Shown piece by piece: positions 51,715-59,634 of a stretch of 64,000 bases of DNA. The translations under genes and the position numbers were made by a program. Origin of the DNA: Candidatus Binatia bacterium. GTDB lineage: Bacteria > Desulfobacterota > Binatia > Bin18. The notes beneath the pieces are model-generated. The model made no database searches. It saw only the letters and a list, made by a program, of their open reading frames with translations, and was not told the DNA's origin. The DNA is taken from the NCBI GenBank assembly GCA_022820725.1, contig JAJEFA010000009.1, positions 349,842-413,841 on the forward strand, written 5' to 3'. Each line of letters opens with the position of its first letter. The first letter of the stretch is position 1.

Positions 51715-52613
51715 TACAGCGAATACAGACAGTCGCCTACGATCTGCCGCGCCTACGGCGGCTGGCCGCCTTTATCGAGCTGACCAAGCCGCGCCTGGTC
51801 AGTATGATCCTGGTCACGACAACCGTGGGCTTTTATCTGGGCTCCTGGCTCGTCCTCGACTACACGCTGCTCTTACACACATTGATTGGGACGGCCCTGG
51901 CGGGCGGTGGCACCCTGGCACTCAACCAGCTTATGGAATGTGAAGCCGACGCCCTGATGGAACGGACCAGGACCCGTCCGTTGCCCGACGGCAGGCTGCA
52001 ACCTCTGGACGCCCTGGTCTTTGGTGCAGCCCTCACGATGATCGGTCTCCTCTACCTTATGCTGTGGGTGAATCCGTTGAGCGCCCTGGTGACCGCCGTT
52101 ATCACCATCAGCTACTTATTCGCCTACACCCCGCTGAAGAAGAAGACTTCCTTGTGCGGCATTGTGGGCGCCGTCCCTGGTGCCCTTCCCCCAGTCATTG
52201 GCTGGGCCGCGGTCAATGAGACGCTGGGGATCGAAGCCTGGATTCTGTTTACCATTATGTTTTTGTGGCAAATGCCCCACTCGCTCGCCATTGCGTGGCT
52301 GTACCGGGAAGATTATACCCGGGCCGGCTTCCAGCTTTTACCCGTGATTGAGCCGGATGGGAAAAGTACGGGCCGTCAGGTCGTGCTCAACTGTCTGGCC
52401 TTGTTAGCGGTCGGCCTCCTCCCGACCCTGGTCGGCATGGCCGGCCCGCGCTATTTTGTCATCGCGTTTGGGCTGGGCTGTCTGTTTCTGTGGTATGGTC
52501 TCCGTCTGGCCCGCACGCGTTCGCGCGACTCGGCCCGCCAGCTCATGTTTGCTTCCCTCGTCTATTTGCCAGTCTTGCTGACGACCATGGCTCTCGATAA
52601 GTTACCCCTATAA
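51711..52613 (+). CDS. ctaB: Protoheme IX farnesyltransferase (heme O synthase)
   Basis: 300 residues, about nine helices. FIELTKPRLVSMILVTTTVGFYLGS starts the family core. The prenyl-diphosphate motif is NQLMECEADALMERTRTRPLP, an NxxxExxxD variant, and the second motif lies near YTPLKKKTSLCGIVGAVPGALPPVIGW. It attaches a farnesyl group to heme B to make heme O, the substrate of CtaA encoded just upstream. The first motif here uses ECEAD where many relatives have DxxxD. Confidence 0.94.
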   Translation: MIQRIQTVAYDLPRLRRLAAFIELTKPRLVSMILVTTTVGFYLGSWLVLDYTLLLHTLIGTALAGGGTLALNQLMECEADALMERTRTRPLPDGRLQPLDALVFGAALTMIGLLYLMLWVNPLSALVTAVITISYLFAYTPLKKKTSLCGIVGAVPGALPPVIGWAAVNETLGIEAWILFTIMFLWQMPHSLAIAWLYREDYTRAGFQLLPVIEPDGKSTGRQVVLNCLALLAVGLLPTLVGMAGPRYFVIAFGLGCLFLWYGLRLARTRSRDSARQLMFASLVYLPVLLTTMALDKLPL

Positions 52614-52649
52614 GCAAATACCAGCATATTCTGAAAATGGGATAGGCGA

Positions 52650-52766
52650 ATGCCATTAGTCACACGCGCCGAGCGGCAAGAAGAAAATTCTTCACTCGGT
52701 AGAAAACTCGCGTTTTTTATCGTGCTGTACATTGCTGCAACAACCTGTTTCATTATCTTTGCGTAG
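52650..52766 (+). CDS. Tiny membrane protein in oxidase cluster, 38 aa
   Basis: ATG 52650 to TAG 52764-52766. The sequence has a charged N-terminal half and one helix (LAFFIVLYIAATTCFIIFA). A GGATAGGCG lies close to the start. Its position between ctaB and subunit III is where small oxidase assembly or accessory proteins are often found, but no family can be named. It is short enough to be missed by standard gene callers. Confidence 0.55.
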   Translation: MPLVTRAERQEENSSLGRKLAFFIVLYIAATTCFIIFA

Positions 52767-52791
52767 CCTGTTCTTACGAGAGGCAGTGCCT

Positions 52792-53466
52792 ATGCCACGC
52801 GGATCAGCCGTTGCAGCCGGACCTCCGGATTCTCAGCCATCGACGCACGAAACCACAGAAGCGCTCGTGGCCGTGCCCGGCTATGGCGGTGGCCCTCCCC
52901 CGCCCAGCATCCCACGACCGCCGGTCAGTAATGCCCGCATGGGCATGCTGATGCTGATTGGGGCAGAGACCATGTTTTTTGCCGGACTGATTGGCGCCTA
53001 CGTGGTCTTTCGTTTTGGGAGTCCGGTCTGGCCATCAGGCCATTTATACCTACCCGTGGGTATCACCTGGGTGAATACCGCTTTCCTGCTGTTCAGTTGT
53101 TACACCATGTGGAGGGCAATACGCTGTATTCAAGCCGACCAACAGCAGCCGTTTGTGCGGTGGTTGGCGGTGACAGCACTCCTGGGAAGTGTTTTTCTTG
53201 GTGTGCAAGGCTTTGAGTGGGTGAGGCTGGTTCACGACGGACTCACTATTTCAGCCGGCATGTATGGCGCGACCTTTTATACGCTGATCGGCTGCCACGG
53301 CCTGCATGTTCTTGCCGCCGTCCTCTGGCTCGGCATTGTGCTAGTGCAAGCCAGACGCGGGAAATTCTCTCCGCAGCACCTTATCGGTGTCGAAATATGT
53401 GGCATGTATTGGTATTACGTTGGCGCGGTCTGGGTCGTCCTTTTTCCGTTGGTGTATTTGAATTAA
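52792..53466 (+). CDS. coxC: Cytochrome c oxidase subunit III (first copy)
   Basis: 224 residues from ATG 52792 with GAGAGGCAG ahead. A Pro/Gly-rich N-terminal 50 residues precede the heme-copper oxidase subunit III domain. Its family features are MLMLIGAETMFFAGLIGAYVVFR, FLGVQGFEWVRL, FYTLIGCHGLHVLAAVLWL and YWYYVGAVWVVLFPLVYL. Five membrane helices fit the bacterial five-helix form. A second subunit III is encoded 300 bases later. Confidence 0.9.
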   Translation: MPRGSAVAAGPPDSQPSTHETTEALVAVPGYGGGPPPPSIPRPPVSNARMGMLMLIGAETMFFAGLIGAYVVFRFGSPVWPSGHLYLPVGITWVNTAFLLFSCYTMWRAIRCIQADQQQPFVRWLAVTALLGSVFLGVQGFEWVRLVHDGLTISAGMYGATFYTLIGCHGLHVLAAVLWLGIVLVQARRGKFSPQHLIGVEICGMYWYYVGAVWVVLFPLVYLN

Positions 53467-53475
53467 ACGGGACGT

Positions 53476-53805
53476 ATGCACGCTCGACTTTCCTCTTTTG
53501 TCTCTCGCCTGCTTGGTATTGCAGCGCCGTCTCTCTTGGTAGCCGGTTCCGTTGGCGGCATGCCTCAGGAGGCCCTAGCACAAGGCTGCGCAATGTGTCA
53601 GACTCTCTTATCCGGCGCGAATGAGCAGGTGACGCAAGGCATGTTGCGCAGCGCCTTTTTTCTGATGACCATGCCCTTCGTCGTTTTTGGTTCTATTGGC
53701 GGCTGGATTTTCTACCGCTATTGGAAAACGAATCGTTCGCATCGAGCACAGGGAACGTTACCATCCCCTCGGGAAGTGACGGCCCCAAAGGAGGAGCAAC
53801 CTTGA
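53476..53805 (+). CDS. Oxidase-cluster membrane protein with CxxC motif
   Basis: 109 residues. A signal-like N-terminus ends near ALAQG; then GCAMCQTLLSGANEQV has a CxxC that could bind copper or be redox-active, followed by one membrane helix (FFLMTMPFVVFGSIGGWIF) and a basic tail. I have no family name. It is bracketed by two subunit III genes and overlaps the second by four bases, which suggests a role in oxidase assembly. Confidence 0.7.
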   Translation: MHARLSSFVSRLLGIAAPSLLVAGSVGGMPQEALAQGCAMCQTLLSGANEQVTQGMLRSAFFLMTMPFVVFGSIGGWIFYRYWKTNRSHRAQGTLPSPREVTAPKEEQP

Positions 53806-54425
53806 GCGAAGCCGTTGTTGATTCTCACGCCCCTGTCCAGCAGCCAGCAGAATCACCGGTCACCCCGGAGAGCTGGGGCAAACTCGGCATGTGGGTTTTT
53901 CTGGCGGGTGATGCCATGTCTTTTGGGGGACTGTTAGCCGGGTATGGAGCCATGCGCGCCAGCAGTCCGGACTGGCCCAACCCGCTCGACGCCCTCGGTA
54001 TCGAGCTCACCGCGTTCATGACCTTTCTGCTCATCGTCAGCAGCTTCACCATGGTCAAAGCCCTGTCCGCGGCGAAACATAGCGACCTGCCGAATTTTCG
54101 GAAGTACCTCCTCCTGACCATTGTTGGCGGGACCGTATTTCTGGGACTTCAGGCCTACGAGTGGACCCACCTGACCGATATTGGTATGACCATGAGCGAC
54201 AACCCCTGGGGCGCTCCACTGTTCGGCACGACCTTCTATATTCTGACCGGCTTCCACGGCTGTCACGTCTTTGGCGGTGTGGTCTATCTGACGTGCGTAC
54301 TCTTTGCCGGTATGAATGGGAAGTTCTTAGGCGAAAACTCCAGCCCGGTGGAAATTGTCGGCCTGTACTGGCACTTTGTGGATTTGGTCTGGATCTTGGT
54401 TTTTACTTTTGTCTATCTGCTGTAG
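53802..54425 (+). CDS. Cytochrome c oxidase subunit III (second copy)
   Basis: 207 residues from TTG 53802, behind AAAGGAGGAG and overlapping the preceding stop (TTGA). A start at 53721 would lie inside the previous gene. GMWVFLAGDAMSFGGLLAGYGAMR, FLGLQAYEWTHL, FYILTGFHGCHVFGGVVYL and GLYWHFVDLVWILVFTFVYLL are subunit III blocks. It differs clearly from the first copy and ends in the HFVDLVWI form common in quinol and cytochrome oxidases. Two subunit III-like chains in one cluster are seen in several lineages. Confidence 0.9.
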   Translation: MSEAVVDSHAPVQQPAESPVTPESWGKLGMWVFLAGDAMSFGGLLAGYGAMRASSPDWPNPLDALGIELTAFMTFLLIVSSFTMVKALSAAKHSDLPNFRKYLLLTIVGGTVFLGLQAYEWTHLTDIGMTMSDNPWGAPLFGTTFYILTGFHGCHVFGGVVYLTCVLFAGMNGKFLGENSSPVEIVGLYWHFVDLVWILVFTFVYLL

Positions 54426-54435
54426 AGGGAACACG

Positions 54436-54783
54436 ATGGCAAACGCACACGCCGCACACGCTGACCACCCCGAACCGAACTATCTCGCCATTATGGCGGC
54501 CCTGACCGTTTTGACCATTCTAGAGTTGATGGTTCCGCCCCTGGTCTCCGACAAGCTCACCGCGGGCTCTCTGCTTGTCATCCTCGCGGTTGCCAAGGCG
54601 CTTCTCGTCGCGCTGTATTTTATGCATCTGCGCTTTGAGCGCACAACGCTCAGCGTGATTGCGCTGACACCCATGGCCATCTGCGTCTTTCTCATTATCA
54701 TGCTTCTACCGGACCTGACCTCGACCACCAGGACATATACGCCAGCCGAGCCGACCGCGGTCAGCGAACCGGCTGACCACTAG
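54436..54783 (+). CDS. Cytochrome c oxidase subunit IV family protein
   Basis: 115 residues from ATG 54436, with AGAGGGA before it. Three membrane helices are visible, and ALTVLTILELMVPPL, KALLVALYFMHLRFE and LSVIALTPMAICVFLIIMLLPD are characteristic of the prokaryotic subunit IV/CyoD-like family; YFMHLRFE is the recognisable core. It stabilises the oxidase. It follows the second subunit III by 10 bases. Confidence 0.88.
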   Translation: MANAHAAHADHPEPNYLAIMAALTVLTILELMVPPLVSDKLTAGSLLVILAVAKALLVALYFMHLRFERTTLSVIALTPMAICVFLIIMLLPDLTSTTRTYTPAEPTAVSEPADH

Positions 54784-54789
54784 GCTGCG

Positions 54790-55464
54790 GTGCCTGACAG
54801 CTTTTCAAGCGCCCCCCGAGATCGCATTTCACAGCGCGTGATCTGGGGTGCGCTTGGTCTTGTTCTCACCTATGTTGTCGGCTACGGCATCTTTTCTCTC
54901 TTTTCAGATTCTTCTCAGTCCTCTCCTCCCGGTCGACTTCCCATCCTGGGAGAAGTCCCCGCCTTTTCGCTGATCGAGCGGACGCAACAGCCCTTTGGTC
55001 ATACCGATCTGACCGGGTCCGTATGGGTAGCCAACTTCATCTTCACCCACTGTCCGGGCAGGTGCCCACTCCTCAGCCAGCGGATGGCCCGCCTGCAAAC
55101 AACTCTGCGTACCGAGCCGGTCCGCTTTATTTCCTTTAGCGTCGATCCGGAACGGGACACGCCCGAGGTGCTGCAAGTCTACGCGCGACGCTACCACGCG
55201 GACGACCGGCGTTGGCTCTTCCTGACCGGCGAGCGAGCAGCCATGTATACATTAATCCGCAATGGCTTTCGGCTTGGCGTGGAAGCTCTTGCGCCGGACG
55301 ATCCTCGCCTGACGACCCACGAGCCCATCGTACACAGCAACCGTTTCGTGCTGATTGACCCGCAGCGCCGCATCCGTGGCTATTATCGGGGAGATGACAC
55401 GGAATCCATGGCCCGGCTTCTCCAGGACATTGAAACGCTCATGGCAACAGAACCGGGCGTCTGA
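54790..55464 (+). CDS. SCO1/SenC copper chaperone
   Basis: 224 residues, GTG start. An N-terminal membrane anchor (VIWGALGLVLTYVVGYGIFSLF) is followed by a thioredoxin fold. The copper site is CPGRCP with the distal His in PIVHSNRFVLID. FTHCPGRCPLLSQRM and VDPERDTPEVLQVYARRY are family motifs. It delivers copper to the CuA site of subunit II. It follows the subunit IV gene by six bases. Confidence 0.9.
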   Translation: MPDSFSSAPRDRISQRVIWGALGLVLTYVVGYGIFSLFSDSSQSSPPGRLPILGEVPAFSLIERTQQPFGHTDLTGSVWVANFIFTHCPGRCPLLSQRMARLQTTLRTEPVRFISFSVDPERDTPEVLQVYARRYHADDRRWLFLTGERAAMYTLIRNGFRLGVEALAPDDPRLTTHEPIVHSNRFVLIDPQRRIRGYYRGDDTESMARLLQDIETLMATEPGV

Positions 55465-55562
55465 CGCACCACTCCAGCCTGTTTCGGGGCACGCCATCGC
55501 TCCTGCCTCTCTTGACCCAACCGACAGGAATGTCTTACTTTTGGGGGGCTTGGGTGACGCGT

Positions 55563-56054
55563 ATGCGATTTATAGCGATTCCCATCCTTCTCCTTATCGT
55601 TATCCTGTTTTTCCGCACGACGGGTCAGCAAACTGTTGAGCTCGAACAAAAGCCTGAGTTCAGAACCTCAGCCACATCCCTCTACCAGACCTTCCGCTCC
55701 GATCATGCGGTCGCGGATAAAAAATATCGGGATAAGGTCATCCAGGTATCGGGTCAGGTCACGCGCATTGAACAAGATGATTCGGGACAGGTCGCCCTTA
55801 TTTTACAAGGAGACCCGTCGCGCCTGAGTGGTGTTGAGTGTCTGGTTCATCGGTCTCAGATTCCGGACCTCCGGCAACTCCAACACGGTCAGCGCGTTAT
55901 TGTCAAAGGCTATGGCGCAGGGAAAAAGGTGCATGTCCGGCTGAAAGGCTGTCTGCTCGTCCACGCGCCTCCAGCATCCGCGGTCGAGACGTCCGCGTCT
56001 CGGTTATCCGCTGAGCGCGTCATCCCGGACAGAACATCATACGGAGGATTCTGA
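55563..56054 (+). CDS. Membrane-anchored OB-fold protein (tRNA_anti-like)
   Basis: About 163 residues from ATG 55563; ATG 55530 is also possible. One N-terminal helix (FIAIPILLLIVILFF) and a single OB-fold domain: YRDKVIQVSGQVTRIEQDDSGQVALILQGD...GVECLVHRSQIPDLRQLQHGQRVIVKGYGAG. This matches the tRNA_anti-like family of small exported OB proteins of unknown role. It lies in the oxidase operon just before the acidic repeat protein, one base apart. Confidence 0.75.
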   Translation: MRFIAIPILLLIVILFFRTTGQQTVELEQKPEFRTSATSLYQTFRSDHAVADKKYRDKVIQVSGQVTRIEQDDSGQVALILQGDPSRLSGVECLVHRSQIPDLRQLQHGQRVIVKGYGAGKKVHVRLKGCLLVHAPPASAVETSASRLSAERVIPDRTSYGGF

Positions 56055-56055
56055 C

Positions 56056-56427
56056 ATGAAGACACTGGTCAGTACGCTTACTCTGCTGCTCTTCTTTGCG
56101 TCGAACGGACTGTCCCAGTCCCTCTATTCTATTCGCCCGGACTCGTCAGGTTCGTTCTTTAGTGAAGATTTCGGATTGGAAAGCGGCGACGAAGAAGCCG
56201 AGAATACAGCCGACGGTATAGACGAGAGTCTGGAACTCCGGATGCGCTACCCCGATTTGTACGGCGGTAACTTGGCGGCCGGCAGCGACGTCGAGGACGA
56301 TGCGGATGAAACCGCAAGCAGTGTAGACGAGAGTCTGGAAACGCAAACCCGCTACCCCGAATTATACCTCGACAACCGGTTGTATGATGAAGACGCAGTG
56401 TTGACGATTGAGAGAGGAGAACAGTAG
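56056..56427 (+). CDS. Secreted acidic protein with duplicated 20-residue segment
   Basis: 123 residues. A signal peptide covers about 1-20 (TLTLLLFFASNGLSQS). The mature protein is strongly acidic and carries two copies of a segment, DESLELRMRYPDLY and DESLETQTRYPELY, about 40 residues apart. The DNA around each copy also matches (GTAGACGAGAGTCTGGAA), so the duplication is recent or constrained. No family known to me. It is the last gene of the oxidase operon, one base after the OB-fold gene. Confidence 0.75.
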   Translation: MKTLVSTLTLLLFFASNGLSQSLYSIRPDSSGSFFSEDFGLESGDEEAENTADGIDESLELRMRYPDLYGGNLAAGSDVEDDADETASSVDESLETQTRYPELYLDNRLYDEDAVLTIERGEQ

Positions 56428-56524
56428 CCGCCCCTCTCGGCCATCGCACCCACCGTTGAGACTACCTGCCTGCCGCGCGCCCTGCTCTGCGTACGGAACC
56501 GGTCCCCCAAAACATTGCTTCTCT

Positions 56525-56548
56525 GTCGGTATGTGATACTGTACCGAC
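56525..56548 (+). promoter_or_regulatory. Inverted repeat immediately 5' of tRNA-Arg(CCG)
   Basis: GTCGGTA (56525-56531) and TACCGAC (56542-56548) are a perfect 7-bp inverted repeat ending three bases before the tRNA. It overlaps where the -10 region is expected, so it might act as operator or 5'-leader hairpin. Confidence 0.4.
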
Positions 56549-56551
56549 CGT

Positions 56552-56623
56552 GCCCCCGTGGTGAAATGGATATCACACAGGTCTCCGGAACCTGGGGTCT
56601 GGGTTCGATTCCCGGCGGGGGTA
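56552..56623 (+). tRNA. tRNA-Arg, anticodon CCG
   Basis: A 72-base cloverleaf. Acceptor GCCCCCG (56552-56558) pairs with CGGGGGT (56616-56622), with discriminator A. The anticodon loop CTCCGGA reads CGG, and the T loop is TTCGATT. CCA is not encoded. It sits at the border between the oxidase cluster and the accessory region. Confidence 0.93.
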
Positions 56624-56803
56624 TACCCTTTCAGTCCACCTCATTCCCACCCCTTCTCTGACAATCCCTTAACTCATTGTGATTGAAAGTCTTCTTCTTT
56701 TCTCGAGGTTTTGCCCGTTCCGTTCGATTCCCATATGTTCCCCAATATAGCGTTGGGAAAAACGTGGGGGCTGAGAGAAAGCCCTGGACCGCTCCTGGTG
56801 CGG

Positions 56804-56907
56804 CCAGGTCAGCGCCGTCTTCTCCTCGGCGCTCCTCGTGACCTGGCGGACGGGCGGGTCTCAGAGGGGCGCTCCTATCCTGCCCCGGTGTGCTGTAGGC
56901 CGGGGCA
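56804..56907 (+). ncRNA. Structured intergenic segment, possible RNA element
   Basis: Two strong hairpins lie in the 700-base gap after the tRNA. The first is CCAGGTC-AGCGCCG pairing with CGGCGCT...GACCTGG (56804-56846), with a six-base bulge. The second is TGCCCCGG pairing perfectly with CCGGGGCA (56881-56907). No convincing open frame covers them. This may be a non-coding RNA or leader for the STAS gene; no known RNA family recognised. Confidence 0.35.
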
Positions 56908-56942
56908 AGCGTCCGCTACATTTTTTGCCGTTTTACGTCTCT

Positions 56943-56969
56943 CTCACAATTTACTAGTGGCAAACACGG
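56943..56969 (+). promoter_or_regulatory. Repeated regulatory motif, copy 1 (divergent)
   Basis: It reads CTCACAATTTACTAG then TGGCAAACACGG, differing from copy 2 at five of 27 positions. It lies about 350 bases before the STAS gene. The core TTACTAG and the CAAAC block are kept. Confidence 0.5.
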
Positions 56970-57321
56970 AGACATAGGGTAATATAAGTATCCTACCTCG
57001 CGTGGTGCCGCCTGCTGGGCCGGGGCGTGGGGGCTCGACCGAAGACAGAGCGAGCACACAAGAGGAGAGCATGCGGGGGGGTCATACCCAGGTCGCGTGA
57101 CAAAACCGGCTGGGTCAACTGGCACCCTTTTTGGCGACATGAGGAAGGTCATTTGCCAGTGTGGAGCAGTCATTCCGTGAGAAACGCCCTTTCCCCGACT
57201 CGTCACCACAGCGCAAAGGGTCAGGGAAAACGGCCGTCTGTGACGCCACAACCACCAGGCGACCACTCGCGTCCGGTCGTGCGGATAGTGCGGCCGGGTA
57301 CATATGCGACAAGGAGGCACA

Positions 57322-57963
57322 ATGAGCACGTTTGTCACGTTGGAAATCGCGTTTCCCAGCAACGAGGACGCTCAGTCTTTTAGCGGGTGGCTCTCTTTGG
57401 AAGGCTACCATCGGAAGGCCCTCTCCGGGAATAAGGTCACAGTCGCTTTATCGAGTCACGGGAGTCGGTTCGCGGTGATAACGGAGGCCAGAAAACGGGG
57501 CAGTACGATCATCATGGAAGGGGCCAAGGATGATCAGGAGTCTGAATTGCAACAGGAGCCCCTCCCCAATATCTCTCTACCGTCTGGAAGGAAGGAGATG
57601 CACCTGAGCGGCAGAGTAGACATTCAATGGGAGCGGAAAGACGGAGTGTTGGTTGCCGCAGTCATCGGGCGTGTCGACGGCAGCACTGCCGCGGAATTTC
57701 ATCAGCTCTTGGAATCCGGTATTGAGCCGGGAGACACGGCCTTGATCCTGGACCTTGAGAAGCTGACTTTCATTAGCAGTCCGGGCATGCGGGTCGGGCT
57801 GATTATTGCCAGGAAGTTCAACGAACCGGGGAAGCGGTTTGGAGTGTGTACCCTCCCGACCCATATCCGTGGGGTGATCACCGTCAGCGGCTTTGATCAG
57901 CTGATTGCCGTGTATGAATCTCGGGCCGCCGCGCTCAGTGCCATCACAGAGGGTCAGCAGTGA
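57322..57963 (+). CDS. STAS-domain protein with novel N-terminal domain
   Basis: 213 residues from ATG 57322, with AAGGAGG nine bases ahead. The last 110 residues form a STAS domain: VLVAAVIGRVDGSTAAEFHQLLESGIEPGDTALILDLEKLTFISSPGMRVGLII, with the phosphorylatable Ser pair in FISSPGMR. The first 80 residues (TLEIAFPSNEDAQSFSGWLSLEG...) suggest a small alpha/beta domain I do not recognise. Likely an anti-sigma antagonist of a partner-switching system; no kinase or phosphatase is next to it. The module at 2962-5013 could be its partner, which is only a guess. Confidence 0.8.
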   Translation: MSTFVTLEIAFPSNEDAQSFSGWLSLEGYHRKALSGNKVTVALSSHGSRFAVITEARKRGSTIIMEGAKDDQESELQQEPLPNISLPSGRKEMHLSGRVDIQWERKDGVLVAAVIGRVDGSTAAEFHQLLESGIEPGDTALILDLEKLTFISSPGMRVGLIIARKFNEPGKRFGVCTLPTHIRGVITVSGFDQLIAVYESRAAALSAITEGQQ

Positions 57964-58272
57964 GGGAGAGGCGCCTCATCGTTGGCTATCCGGAGAACCC
58001 CCCGGGCCGGGGCGAAGGCCGCCCCTCTAAAATAATATAAACCCTCCTGAGTACCTCTCCAAAGCCCAATCCGTGGGCGATACCATACCCTGGGAGCTGT
58101 CCTCACTTGAAGCCAAACTGCCTCATTTGAATCTGAGCAGCTCAACATTAGGATACTACCAAAACGCAACGGACACTGAACCCGGCTCTCCACGAGGAGC
58201 GTCGAGGAGAAGCCGGTACTTATCCGCCCTGACCAGAGTCTGCCTAGGATATCACTCTATTTTCATAATGAA

Positions 58273-58299
58273 CCTCATAAATTACTAGGGACAAACGCG
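58273..58299 (+). promoter_or_regulatory. Repeated regulatory motif, copy 2
   Basis: CCTCATAAATTACTAGGGAC followed by AAACGCG, ending 24 bases before the LuxR-type gene. Copy 3 is identical at 25 of 27 positions. It sits at the end of a 359-base gap after the STAS gene that otherwise shows nothing recognisable. Confidence 0.65.
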
Positions 58300-58322
58300 C
58301 CCGGATATTGTACGAGGGTGGC

Positions 58323-59456
58323 ATGAGCGACCAAGATGCGTTTGAATGCGTCTTGGCGTCATTGTACGACGCCATGCTTGACGATGCCGAGTGGCCGGCC
58401 ACCTCGGCCCTGATCGATGAAGCCTGCGGCACGGTGGGCAACGCCCTGTTGGTCGGCAAAGGCCCGCCAGACGATGTCCAGGTCCTCTTTGCCCAAGCCT
58501 ACTACCGAGGGCAGCGGCGCGCAGACCTGGAGCGCGCCTACCTCGAACACTACCACCCTATCGACGAACGGGTGCCGCGGCTGCGCCAACTGCCCGACAG
58601 CCGTCTCGTACATATCACCGCCCTGTACACCGCCGCGGAGTTGCAGACTTCGCCCACCTACAACGAGATGATGCCTCGGACTCGCATGCAGGACAGCGTG
58701 AATGTGCGTCTGGACGGGCCGGAGGGCTCCCATATTACCTGGGTGAGCAATGACCCGGTCACCGGGGGCTGGGAATCCTCGCAGCGCGCACTGTTGCAAG
58801 GCATCCTGCCCCATATCCGCCAATTTGTCCGGGTCCGGCAGGCGTTGGTCAGCGCCGAGGCGCTGAGCGTGTCCGAGACCGGCCTGCTCGACAATACGCG
58901 GGTCGGGGTCCTCTATCTGGACCCGCGGGGGCGCATCGTGGAGGCGAATGACCGCGCCCGCGCCCTGCTCCGGCATGGCGACGCGGTGGCGAGCCGCGGC
59001 GGGGAGTTGCAGGCGCGCCAGCCGGCCGACTACGCCCGGCTGGCACGGCTGATAGCCGGGGCGGTGCCGATGGCCGGTACCCCCGCTGTCAGTGGGTCGA
59101 TGACACTCCAGCGGGCGTCCGGGTTGCCCCCGTTCGTGGTGCACATCAAACCCGTGGGGGTCCGGCAGCCGGACTTTGGGGCGCCGCGCGTGGCCGCGCT
59201 GGTGCTGATTGTCGAGCCGGGACGGCAGTCCCGACTCGATCCGAGTGTGGTGGCCGAGATCCTGGAGCTCACCCCGGCGGAGGGCCGGATCGCGGTCCGG
59301 TTGGCGCACGGCCAGAGCGTGCGCGAGATCGCCGCGGCAACGGACCGCACGGAAGCCGCCGTCTATTACCACCTGCATCAGATGTATCAGAAGCGAGGCA
59401 TTTCCCGGCAAGCCGACTTGGTCCGCCTGGTGCTGTCGCTTGCCGAGTGGCTGTGA
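58323..59456 (+). CDS. LuxR-type transcriptional regulator with PAS-like region
   Basis: 377 residues from ATG 58323, which has GAGGGTGG before it. The N-terminal 170 residues have no clear family. Around 190-300 a PAS-like domain is likely (DNTRVGVLYLDPRGRIVEANDRARALL). The C-terminal HTH is LTPAEGRIAVRLAHGQSVREIAAATDRTEAAVYYHLHQMYQKRGISRQADLVRLV, a LuxR/FixJ helix-turn-helix. No receiver or autoinducer domain is visible, so the signal is unknown. The repeated motif sits just upstream, which would allow autoregulation. Confidence 0.85.
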   Translation: MSDQDAFECVLASLYDAMLDDAEWPATSALIDEACGTVGNALLVGKGPPDDVQVLFAQAYYRGQRRADLERAYLEHYHPIDERVPRLRQLPDSRLVHITALYTAAELQTSPTYNEMMPRTRMQDSVNVRLDGPEGSHITWVSNDPVTGGWESSQRALLQGILPHIRQFVRVRQALVSAEALSVSETGLLDNTRVGVLYLDPRGRIVEANDRARALLRHGDAVASRGGELQARQPADYARLARLIAGAVPMAGTPAVSGSMTLQRASGLPPFVVHIKPVGVRQPDFGAPRVAALVLIVEPGRQSRLDPSVVAEILELTPAEGRIAVRLAHGQSVREIAAATDRTEAAVYYHLHQMYQKRGISRQADLVRLVLSLAEWL

Positions 59457-59569
59457 CCGCGGCGGCACCCGTCCTTCCGGGCGCGGCGCGCCGTTGGCCG
59501 CCCCCGTCCTTCCGCCGGTCCCACCGGGGGGCCGCCGCCAGCAGGTGCCCGGTGGGGGGTGCCCACAAT

Positions 59570-59596
59570 CCTCATAAATTACTAGGGACAGGCGCG
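59570..59596 (+). promoter_or_regulatory. Repeated regulatory motif, copy 3
   Basis: CCTCATAAATTACTAGGGAC followed by AGGCGCG, ending 38 bases before the TetR gene. It differs from copy 2 at two positions. The flanks of the two copies are unrelated, so the conservation is confined to the motif. The rest of the 178-base gap is GC-rich and empty. Confidence 0.65.
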
Positions 59597-59634
59597 ACGA
59601 GATGTCGTATGAGAATACCTAGCAGGAAGATGAT

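Noticed and set aside
56711..56977. 88-codon frame between tRNA-Arg and the STAS gene
   Set aside because: It runs through both hairpins and the repeated motif and has no ribosome site.
58359..59468. Minus-strand frame of 369 codons antisense to the LuxR-type gene
   Set aside because: The plus-strand product has a clear HTH domain; the antisense product is Arg/His/Pro-rich and unlike a protein.
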